A stretch of DNA of 64,000 nucleotides from Paragorgia papillata. Lineage: Eukaryota > Cnidaria > Anthozoa > Scleralcyonacea > Coralliidae. A program made the position numbers and the translations under genes. The stretch's first letter is position 1, and each line of letters starts with the position of its first letter. The notes beneath the pieces were generated by a model. It saw nothing but the letters and a program-made list of their open reading frames with translations, was not told the origin of the DNA and did no database searches. The stretch is from contig JAWNZC010000320.1 of assembly GCA_035771165.1 (NCBI GenBank), positions 62,001 to 126,000 of the forward strand, given 5' to 3'. Positions 39,837 to 49,456 of the stretch are shown here, piece after piece.

Positions 39837-42767
39837 ATTACCGCTACGTAGATTGTTAGACAATTATGCCATGACTTATGATAAAACCAGATTTCAACAG
39901 AATAAAAGAATGTCACAATTTGGACTGAACATGAAAGTACAAGTCTCTTGTATCATAATAACTAAGCACTTCACGTTTGAATATTTAGATCATGTATACT
40001 GAGCACTCAGCGGATTCAAGCATATATGATTTGTGGTTACACATGATAAAATACGATCGTTTCAGAAGATGTATATACAACCGAGAAACGAAATCAAAAT
40101 ATACCCGTGTAAAATTTTAGTAAATAATGAAAACAGTAATTTATTTCATGCAACTTTGAGACGGGATGTCATTAAATATTACACTTATACACCTAATGCT
40201 AATTTAGTACAGTCATCAATAGCAAACATTGCACTATTGATATTTTCCCAGTTTCATATAGTGAGTAATTCAAAAAACTAAAATACTAACATTTCGTTAT
40301 TCACAAGAAACAACGAAAAACTGTCATGTCCAAAGTTTAGAGGTTTCACACTGAAATTTATTACGTAGAAATTTATTCAGTATAACTATGAACAATCAAA
40401 AAATATATCAAGTATGTAAAAATTTTTCAGTGTGACAGGACAATTCGCAAAAACAACGTGTCAACAAAGAAATGTCTTACGGACACAGGAGCGAATGCTA
40501 AAACACTAAACGACATTATCCCACGTTTATTTCCAATAGAAAGTCTTCGATCCGAATTTGCATTTTGTACCCCCATCAACGAAATGCTTCATAAGTACAA
40601 GATAACGTCTTAGCCTTTGTTGCGTTGAAATGAAAAACTATACGTTCAACGTTCCTGTACGTTCAATATCGGCAAAACAGATATTTTCCCACAAAAAAAA
40701 GCAGGGCCAAAGCTTCGCTATAAATTTTCGTGCATGGTAAAAAAGCAATTACGCAACACTGGTAATACCTTCATTCTTTTAAAAAACAAAAGAAAAGTCA
40801 ATATATCAACCATGGCATTGTTTTATCGCAAACGAAAGACTTTTGCATTTCAAATTAGCGTCAGTCTGAATTCGCTTTTGTTTGGCGCCATGTCAATCGT
40901 CTTTCACAGTTCTTCCACAGCACTGCCTAGTCGCATTTGCAATGAATCAACTTTTATGGATTCTCTGTACCAATTTGGATGTTGGATAACAATTCTTTCT
41001 ACGAGGATGGTGTAACATTTCACAAGTTTATACAAATGACCTTCTCCCACTAATAAACCGTGTAACATGTAAAGTCTTCTAAGGTTAGTAACGCATTTTA
41101 CAAATTCATTCCGAATGGAAAGTGTTATCTTTCTCAAAATGTGTCTATGTACCCCTTTTCCACATCAAATAAGTACACTGAAGGTATTAGTGTTTGCTTG
41201 GTATACGAAATCATCCCCCTATTCACTTTACGTCAATTAAGGATTATCACTTTTTATCTAGCTATCAGATTTTTCAAGTCCTCCGCTTACACCGATTGAT
41301 TTGTTGCTTATACAACTTATTCCCTTGTAACGATTTCAATAAAATGTTCAAAAAGTGTACGTGTTATTTTCTCTCGGGATTGTACGAATGAGACATGGAT
41401 GCAGTCATAGAATTTAATCGGTTTTCAGTTTCAATGCAAATATTCCAAGTACAGTTTAGGTTATCTAGTATAAGTAATATTTTTATATTCCCCATTAATC
41501 ATGTCCAATTTCCCCCTTGGTGGAATAGTGCGTATTTCCCAAAGCGTAGTGGGTTAACAATGTTAACAAAATCACATAGACAATAAGCCAGAAGTTAATG
41601 ATATGAACTTTGCCAAATCACAACATTGACTAATTAACTTTCTTCGTTCAAATATGATATAAAAAAAATTTAGACCAGTCGCAGTATTGAATCAAGTTTT
41701 ATTTCATCATATGTTTACGAATATTACATGAATCAAGCCACATTTCAGCATCGTACTTTATACAAGATTAAGAGTTTGCATTTTAAGACTTTGTCTCTGT
41801 TTCGAACAAAACAATACTCGCAAGTCTTTGCATTATCTTGGCTCTGTCATTTTGTGATCTGCTATAACAAGTCCCCATTTGAAAATTTTCCCTAAACCGT
41901 ACACCACTGTCGCCACAAGCAACAATGTATAGTATGAAGAAAGTAGACCAATGCATTAGATTTTTAAAAACTTTTTTATTCACACAATTTTAATTACACA
42001 GTTGAATGGCACTTAAGTTTGCATGTACACATTATATAGTCCATTAAGTTATTAATGTTCATCGTTCTTGAGGTCTCAGCGTACATCTTAGACCAAATAA
42101 ACTAGCTCAGATTAAATAAACCTGTCAAAATATTGTCTGCATAAAGTGGAAGGACTAGGAAACGATAAAATCGTGCAGGCCTCCACGATTGCCCTCCAAA
42201 TATCTTCACGGTCAATCATTGAAATAGCTTGGTCTGTGTAGGCCATCCAACGATACTCTTCATCAGAAATTTCACAGGGCTCTCTCATGGTAGTCCATTG
42301 ATTACCATCCACCTCCTCCATCTCCAACTCCATCTCCTTGGCAAATGTCACTAGCTCCTCCAACTCTTCAATCTGTCTATGGACAAACTCGGTATAAACG
42401 AGATCAATAATCTGCTCAAAAGTTAGAATTTCCTCAAAATCAACTTCGTCTACATACATTTGCTCAAACAGATGTGCCATGCTTCTCTTTACCACGTTTC
42501 TTCAACCAGTTCACAAACACACTGACTAAATAAACAGTGACCGTAAGCATTGCACGTTTGTTTCATTAAACAGCTTCTTTATTAATTTAAACCATTGTCT
42601 GACAAGAATCATACTTGTCAAAAACCGGTTTCTCTATTCAAACACGTATTTCCGGTTCACATGCGCGCGCACAGGACTCACTCGGACAGCCCTGGTAACT
42701 AATTGACAGGGGTAAGAGCTCCTGGAAAAATGCTGACTCAGTGTTCTATAGCTGTGGGTAACCTACT
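39837..42767 (-). repeat. Element A right inverted terminal repeat
   Basis: Complement of the left repeat without the tandem duplication or the 1.06-kb insertion, so it preserves the simpler ancestral state. It contains the frameshifted copy of the 7541 gene. The small frame at 40033-40281 and others correspond to those in the left repeat and start with non-ATG codons. Confidence 0.9.
42112..42480 (-). pseudogene. Frameshifted copy of the element A terminal-repeat gene
   Basis: Starts at ATG 42480 (MAHLFEQMYVDEVDF) and follows the 7541-8026 protein for about 117 residues with about eight substitutions. An extra G in the GACAG/GTTTATT region shifts the frame and the protein ends at RFI. A TAG also replaces the Trp codon of the original frame downstream. 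The left copy therefore is the only full-length one. Confidence 0.7.
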
Positions 42768-42773
42768 ACCGTC

Positions 42774-43095
42774 GGTTGCATCTAAGGATGGACACCACTA
42801 ATGAAAAACATGTTCTACGCCGACATCAAACTTCTATGTTTAGGCTGCGCATGTGACATGTTTGCTTGTTCGAACGCCAAATTTGGGTAATGAATTTATC
42901 ATGGCCAGTCGATTGACAATTGAGGAGACTTTGAGCTCAATAGACGAGTGAAATAAATGAGTGAAAGGACCGTTGGGCTCAGAGACAGTTTGAAAATGTA
43001 AAATCAAAGAAGTTCTGCGTATAAACATAGAAGTCTGACGTCAGCGTAGATCATGTTTTTTCGTTGGTGGTGTCCATCCATAGATGCAACCGAAG
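42774..43095. mobile_element. Foldback (inverted-repeat) element, target of element A
   Basis: About 70-bp arms: 42774-42842 starting GGTTGCATCTAAGGATGG, and the complement at 43024-43094 (GGTTGCATCTATGGATGG read on the minus strand), with a 180-bp loop. A TA microsatellite follows at 43099-43118. On the other side of A the flank reads ATATATGTATACCGTC, matching the complement of the right edge (TATATATACCTTC). A therefore inserted inside the outer end of this element's left arm. Confidence 0.7.
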
Positions 43096-43249
43096 GTATA
43101 TATATATATATATATAACAGTAACGATGTCTTATATCGACGTTTCAAACAGTGCTTAATATCTCGGGAGATAGAGCGATATATATGTAAGATAACTAAAG
43201 GGTGTTCATTATTACTCAGGAGTTTCACGCCCGTAGACGATCTTCAGAC

Positions 43250-43735
43250 AACTAAGCACAAGGCGAATGTAAATGAGCACCATGCGAATGTAAATGAGCA
43301 CAATGCTAGCGCAATGAGTATAATGCGAATGTGAATAAGCAAAATGCGCACGCAATGAGCATAATGCGAATGTGAATGAGCAAAATGCGCAAGCATGATG
43401 AGGATAATGCGAATATGAATGAGCATAATGCGAATGAAAAAAATGCGAATGAGCATTATGCTCATTGCCTGCGCATTTTGCTCATTTACATTCGCATTGT
43501 GCTCATTTATATTCGCATTGTTTTTCCTTAAGTCCCCGGGACTCAGATAGATATACCTTACACCCTTAAGTCCCCTGATGAGCATAATGCGAATGCGAAT
43601 GACCATAATGCGAATGAGAAAAATACGAATGAGCAAAATGCGCACGCAATGAGCATAATACGAATGTGAATGAGCAAAATACGCACGCAATGAGCATAAT
43701 GCGAATGTGAATGAGCAATGAAAATTCTAAGCGAA
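43250..43735. repeat. Minisatellite of GAGCATAATGCGAATG-type units, partly inverted
   Basis: Imperfect 20-22-bp repeats (AATGCGAATGTGAATGAGCA and AATGCGCACGCAATGAGCAT) run forward at 43250-43455 and 43575-43735 and inverted at 43450-43525, separated by a short unique sequence. The array is followed closely by element D. Peptides read from it are spurious. Confidence 0.85.
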
Positions 43736-43867
43736 ATGTGCGAATATATGTCTAAAAATCTTACCAAGCGCATGTGGGAGCATTAAAACATAATGCGCAT
43801 GAGTGGATGACCCCCCCCCCCCCCCATATACCGTCCAAAGGGATGCCGCCTCATTAATATTGAGCAT

Positions 43868-43932
43868 GACTCACGTATGACTCACACATGACTCACGCAT
43901 GACTCACGGTGTGACGCACGGTGTGACGCACG
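43868..43932. promoter_or_regulatory. Terminal TGACTCA array of D
   Basis: Four TGACTCA heptamers (CATGACTCACG, TATGACTCACA, CATGACTCACG, CATGACTCACG), then two GTGTGACGCACG units within 65 bp, just inside the poly-C and AAAGGGATGCCGCCTCATTA block. The count is higher than in B or C. The right end has a reduced, mutated version (47110-47165). Confidence 0.55.
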
Positions 43933-45272
43933 AAAGTAATAAAGGTGAGGAGCAGCGTGCTAATTAACGGCTTGTCTTACGAATACCCATGCTTGTACGG
44001 TTTCTTATAGCGCACCCACTTCTTATAGATATCGCTTGTTTCTCTGTTTTGCATAATATAACTCGTGACACGTAGGTACAAAGAGCATGCGTACAGTAAG
44101 CTTTAACGAAATAGACGTTCTTTACAAGGAACGAGAGAGAAATTGATAGAGACACTTTATATTTTTTATCTGAAACCTTGTCTGGAGGAATAGAGAGAGT
44201 TTTGAACAGCCTAAATGTCTGAATCGGCTGAGATAACGTATAGACTTGAATTAATAGTATATCATGAATATTATATTTTTAGAACCTAAATATTCAAAGA
44301 GAGTAAGTCATCCTAGAATCATTACTAACTAAACTCTCGTTTATAAAGCAAGTCAAGATATCGTAAGAAGAACTTAAGATATATTTTAGATGAGGAATCA
44401 CTTCGAGAAGTCACGAAAAGAACGATTTTAAGTGTCGAAATATAAACTAAAGGCAAAGCGATTTATTACTTTGAAAGCGTTGCTACGCTGTCTGTTACTA
44501 AGTGTGATATTTGCATATTTATCATCAGTGCACGTGCAGGAGACAAAAGCGAAACTTCATAGGGGTCATTACGGAGATTAAGCGCTTAGGCAAGTCTAGG
44601 CGAGAAGGTCATTAACAGTGTTACCATAGCAAAACCGCGTCGCGTCCTTCATTCGTCTCAGGCTCCTTTGGGACCCTCTACTGTTACTCAACCCCCCGTG
44701 TAATACGTCACAACCGATAGCTCTCCGACTAATTCCCGAAGGTCGTCATTATCAAAAGATGCTCGACTTATATAGGTAATAGGAACCAAATTTCATTTAT
44801 GCACTTTACCTTACTGATCGACAGTCAGCAGTTGTGGGGCATGTTATAATATTCAAACAGAATAAGTCATCCAAGAATCATTGCTTACTAAACCCTTGTT
44901 TATAAGTGAAGAAATCGTGAGAAGATAGAATGAGGAATCAGTTTAAGCCGTATGTAAGAAGACCTTAAGATACTTCGGAATTTTACAGAGCTTTGTTAAA
45001 TAATTCGATGCTATGGTTTGGCATTTATAAGAAAATCAGACTCGCACGCGTAGAACGCAAAGGAGAAAAGCCATTAGAAACTCATTAAATGTTACTAATC
45101 AGCAAAACACCCCAGATTTTGTTATATGGTAGAACATTTAATTGTTTTGGTGGGTTAAAGGAGGATAACAGGGGGCATGAGGAGGTATTAATGCGTGGGC
45201 ATGTTCGGGCGTGAAGGTTATTAGCAGTGTTACCATAGCGAAACAGCCTGGGGGTAACCCCAAAACACCCCC

Positions 45273-45685
45273 GTTCTCCTCCTCCTCTTTCTCCTCCTCT
45301 TTCTCCTCCTCCCCCTTTTTCTCCTCCTCTTTCTCCTCCTCCTCTTTCTCCTCCTCCTCCTCCTCTTTCTCATCCTCCTCCTCCTCTTTCGCCTCCTCCT
45401 CATCTTTCTCCTCCTCCTCCTCCTCCTCTTTTTTCCTCCTCCTCATCTTTCTCCTCTTTCTCCTCCTCCTCCTCTTTCTCCTTCTCCTCCTCCTCCTCTT
45501 TCTCCTCCTCTTTCTCCTCCTGCTCCTCTTTCTCCTCCAACTCCTCTTTGTCCTCCTCCTCCTCTTTCTCCTCCTCCTCCTCTTTCTCCTCCTCCTCCTC
45601 CTCCTCTTTCTCCTCCTCCTCCTCTTTCTCCTCCTCCGCCTCTTTCTCCTCCTCCGCCTCTTTCTCCTCCTCTTTCTCCCCTCTG
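45273..45685. repeat. Central homopyrimidine tract of D
   Basis: About 410 bp of TCCTCCTCCTCTTTC-type repeat at the palindrome centre, the same repeat type found at the junction of B. Strand-asymmetric and probably triplex-forming. Open frames on both strands are artefacts of composition. Confidence 0.92.
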
Positions 45686-47294
45686 GGAAGATTAAATATT
45701 CTACCATATACGCAAATCCGGGGTGTTTTGCTGATTAGTAACATTTAATGAGTTTCTAATGGCTTTTCTCCTTTGCGTTCTACGCTTGCGAGTCTGATTT
45801 TTTTATAAATAACAAACCATAGCATCGAATTATTTAACCAAGCTCTGTAAAATTCGGAAGTAGACTCCGACAATAAAATGTATTTAGACTAACAACTCGC
45901 TAAGAGTTATCTTCGAAAGCGAACCTTGATGAACTTTGCACAGTTCTTAAACGTATAAACACAACAAAGCGAACCAAATATCTAATATAATATTCAGATA
46001 CAAGCTTTATATTGCTATTTGCCAGTGTTAATACGCTTTAAACCCCTTAGCTCGCGGCTTTTCGAATTGATTCCTCACACTATCTTAAGTTCTTCTTACA
46101 TACGGCTTAAAGTGATTCCTCATTCTATCTTCTCACGATTTCTTCACTTTTAAACAAGGGTTTAGTAAGCAATGATTCTAGGATGACTTATTCTGTTTGA
46201 ATATTATAACATGCCCCACAACTGCTGACTGTCGATCAGTAAGGTAAAGTGCAAAAAATGAAATTTGGTTCCTATTACCTATATAAGTCGAGCATCTCTT
46301 TTTCGGGAATTGGTCGGAGAGCTATCGGTTGTGACGTATTACACGGGGGGTTGAGTAACAGTAGAGGGTCCCAAAGGAGCCTGAGACGAATGAAGGACGC
46401 GACGCGGTTTTGCTATGGTAACACTGTTAATTATCTTCTCGCCTAGACTTGCCTAAGCGCTTAATCTCCTTAATGACCCCTATGGAGTTTCTCTTTTGTC
46501 TCCTGCACGTGCACTGATGATAAATATGCAAATATCACACTTAGTAACAGAAAGCGTAGCAACGCTTTCAAAGTAATAAATCGCTTTGGCTTTAGTTTAT
46601 ATTTCGACACTTGAAATCGTTCTTTTCATGACTTCTCGAAATGATTCCTCATCTAAAATATATCTTAAGTTCTTCTTACGATATCTTGACTTGCTTTATA
46701 AACGAGAGTTTAGTTATTAATGATTCTAGGATGACTTACTCTCTTTGAATATTTAGGTTCTAAAAATATAATACTCATGATATACTATTAATTCAAGTCT
46801 ATACGTTATCTCAGCCGATTCTGACATTTAGGCTGTCCAAAACTCACTCTATTCCTCGAGACAAGGTTTCAGATAAAAAATATAAAGTGTCTCTATCAAT
46901 TTCTCTCTCGTTCCTTGTAAAGAACGTCTATTTCGTTTAACCTTACTGTACGCATGCTCTTTGTACCTACGTGTCACGAGGTATATTATGCAAAACAGAG
47001 AAACAAACGATATCTATAAAAAGTGGGTGCGCTAGAAGAAACCGTAGAAGCATGGGTATACGTAAGACAAGCCGTTAATTAGCGCGCTGCTCCTCACCTT
47101 TATTTCTTTCGTGCGTCACACTGTGATGCACACCGTGCGTCACACCGTGAGTCATGTGTGAGTCATTTTTGGACGGTATATGGGGGCGGGGGTCATCTAC
47201 TCGCATGCTCTCAGTACACTACATTATGACGTTAGTTGGGTATGCCCGTTCCTGCCCACAGTAAGTACCTTGTTGCTAGGATGCAAAATCAACA

Positions 47295-47380
47295 CAGCTG
47301 ACGTGAATAAATTAACATATAACTTTAAAATGCTTATGTCAGCGGTGGTGCAAAAAGCACCACCGGCACCACCGGACTCA
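47295..47380. repeat. Direct repeat interrupted by a MITE-bounded insertion
   Basis: AACACAGCTGAC ... AAGCACCACCGGCACC ... CCGGACTCA matches 49357-49445 as a diverged direct copy. Here it is cut after CCGGACTCA by the insertion 47381-48678, after which CAGAACCCC resumes, as in the uninterrupted copy. Confidence 0.7.
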
Positions 47381-48678
47381 CAATCTTGGACAAAAGTATT
47401 CGGACACAACAACACATTCTTCACTCATTCTGCTTCAGCGGGTTCTCCAACGATCGATGCCTAGCAACCCCCTCCTCCCTTTCAATGTTGTTCACTGTAT
47501 CAAATATAATGTATTTTCACGCATATTTGCCATTTATATCCGTCAACATTGATTAGGGGGAGGGGTTTTGTTGCTATATGTAAATTTTTGCGTAAACTTG
47601 GACGTGCGCGTGGCGCGTCCCAATGACTTTTGTCCAAGATTGTCTGCAAGCGATTTTTGGAAAATATGTTGATTGACAGTGTCAGTGAATTTTAAAATGT
47701 CCCTAATTTAATTAAATATACCTTAAGCAAGGACTAAATATTGAAATAAATGTTTTTACCGAATTACTCGTGTTTGTGATTAATTAGCTATTCCGAAGTA
47801 TTGTTTAACAATACCGTTTAAACAATTATAATAATTATTCATGTATGTTAATTAGCGGTACACACGGTACACACTTGTGCGACGTTATTATGTAAAAGAA
47901 CAGAGTTAAAAATCCTTTTATATATCGGTGCACAAGTGTGTACCGTCTTACACAAAATCTAAACTAATATTACAACACTTGCCTCAATATACGGCAGTAC
48001 AACAACAGCATTTCACTTACATTTCTGCATACATTGTGCATATTCTCTAAACTATAAGTGTACACTACATAGGCACCACAAAGGCGAAACATTAAATTGC
48101 CGTGTGAAGTTAATATAATTCCACGTTGACTGAAACACAACATGTATACATGCGGGTGCATATTGCGCCAAGGAACAACAGCATTTCCCACATTATTTCC
48201 CTATTCTCCCTTGGTGGAATCACAATTCTTGAACAAACAATTCAGAAATTCCTCAAAACATTTATATTATTTTAATTTTTTGGCACAAAAAAAAACGTAA
48301 TACAACAACAATTAACATAATTTAACCAATCAACTGAGATTATACACTTTTAATGGCCGTTTGAGTAAAAAATAAGGCATTATTGACAGACACATTTCGC
48401 AGACAATCTTGGACAAAAGTATTCGGACACAACAACACATTCTTCACTTATAACATTTCATTCTGCTTCAGCGGGTTCTCCTTGAACGATCGATGCCTAG
48501 CAACCCCCTCCTCCCTTTCAATGTTGTTCACTGTATCAAATATAATGTATTTTCACGCATATTTGCCATTTATATCCGTCAACATTGATTAGGGGGAGGG
48601 GTTTTGTTGCTATATGTAAATTTTTGCGTAAACATGAACGTGCGCGTGGCGCGTCCCAATGACTTTTGTCCAAGATTG
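47381..48678. mobile_element. Composite insertion bounded by two MITE copies
   Basis: Two direct copies of a 262-276-bp MITE (47381-47642 and 48403-48678), each bounded by CAATCTTGGACAAAAGT and its complement, flank a 760-bp spacer. The spacer's own edges are TCTGC(A/G) inverted. The uninterrupted copy at 49445 (GGACTCAGAACCCC) shows that everything from the first to the second MITE arrived between CA and CA, a 2-bp duplication, so the pair may have moved as a unit. The spacer has a hairpin (GGTACACACTTGTGC with its complement, 47873-47943) and no gene. Confidence 0.65.
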
Positions 48679-48689
48679 CAGAACCCCCA

Positions 48690-48766
48690 CTCACGATAGT
48701 CTTAGGACTTAGGACTATAGTCCCAGGACTTAGGACTATAGTCTTAGGACTTAGAACTATATAGTC
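48690..48766. repeat. Short tandem repeat of TAGTCTTAGGACT
   Basis: About four imperfect copies of a 19-22-bp unit (TTAGGACTTAGGACTATAGTC). Non-coding. Confidence 0.8.
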
Positions 48767-48779
48767 TTAAATAAATTAT

Positions 48780-49345
48780 TTTATACCAAACGCTTTGAAT
48801 TACTTATTCTCTGCGGTGAGTTGCATGTACATATTTCTATGGTTACAGCTCTGCCCGAACAAGTCCCATTGTTTTATTCATGCACTTAATCCCCTAATAC
48901 CCTTGATGAGTTTTTTTTTGTCTCCTGCAGGTGCACTCAGGATAAATATGCAAATATCAGCCTTAGCAACATTAGTTAACAAGTTGCTTGACGACGTTAA
49001 TAAAATAGCCGAGTCAGAGGTTTAACCCATGACAGTTTATATTCTGGCAAACCCCTATGTGTTTCGAACAGCTTACCGAACGGTTTCTTCATCCAAGGCA
49101 TCATTTACTTTATCCAGCTAAGGTTAGGGGGAAGCTAGAATCATTTACACACTCGTCGCTTGCCAAACTAACAACAGGACTGTCTTCAACAGGCTGATTA
49201 ACTGTGTTTTCTTCAAATACGATAACACTTTCGACTATTCTTTTTGATTTTTTGGACCAAGAAATAAATATTTTAAACTGAATACTTTGAATTCTGCCTT
49301 ATGAGACGACGCGATGATGTTCATTCTCCATGGTTAAACGAACGC
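48780..49345. repeat. Isolated chimeric fragment of B/C-type elements
   Basis: 48900-48965 matches the GCACTCAGGATAAATATGCA module of B and D. 49062-49340 matches C at 37505-37780, including TTACCGAACGGTTTCTTCAT. In C these modules are not adjacent in this form, so this is a relic of another family member or a recombinant. The ORF of C across this DNA is disrupted by indels here. Confidence 0.7.
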
Positions 49346-49456
49346 CTCGCCTAAACACAGCTGACATGAATAAATTAACATAAAACCTTAAAATGCTTAT
49401 GTCAGCGGTGGTGCAAAGAGCACCACCGGCACCGCCGGACTCAGAACCCCTCTTCC

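Larger units (their letters stand above)
7254..42767. mobile_element. Element A: Polinton-like element with long inverted terminal repeats, host of nested elements B and C
   Basis: Left end AGTAGGTTACCCACAGCT at 7254 and its exact complement ending at 42767. The direct duplication ACCGTC flanks both sides (7248-7253 and 42768-42773). The total is 35.5 kb; removing B, C and their duplications leaves about 17.4 kb, within Polinton size. A 6-bp target duplication with AG-starting termini is the signature of Polinton/Maverick integrases (established knowledge). Interior genes include an HPSQ Cys/His protein, a DEDD-like nuclease, a zinc-finger gene with an inverted broken paralog, a basic protein and an LRR transmembrane protein. 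No polymerase, integrase or capsid gene is recognisable. The insertion target was one arm of a foldback element whose remainder lies at 42774-43095. Confidence 0.85.
43802..47201. mobile_element. Element D: gene-free palindromic derivative
   Basis: Left end AGTGGATGACCC plus poly-C (43802), right end complementary AGTAGATGACCC (47201), flanked by a perfect CGCATG duplication (43796-43801, 47202-47207). The arms are about 43802-45139 and 45690-47201 with a 550-bp centre. It contains terminal TGACTCA/TGACGCA arrays, the shared subterminal modules and the 70-bp block also found in C. It has no credible gene: the Lys/Arg/Glu frames across the centre are low-complexity artefacts. It looks like a miniature non-autonomous member of the B/C family. 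Confidence 0.85.

Noticed and set aside
7254..42767. Protein-primed DNA polymerase, retroviral-type integrase, adenain protease or capsid genes expected of a complete Polinton
   Set aside because: I looked through the frames of A, B and C and recognise none; they are not reported.
43244..43773. His/Ser/Ile-rich ORFs downstream of A
   Set aside because: They translate the GAGCATAATGCGAATG minisatellite.
45138..45748. Lys/Arg/Glu- or Ser/Phe-rich ORFs in element D
   Set aside because: Low-complexity tract at the palindrome centre; open on both strands because of composition.
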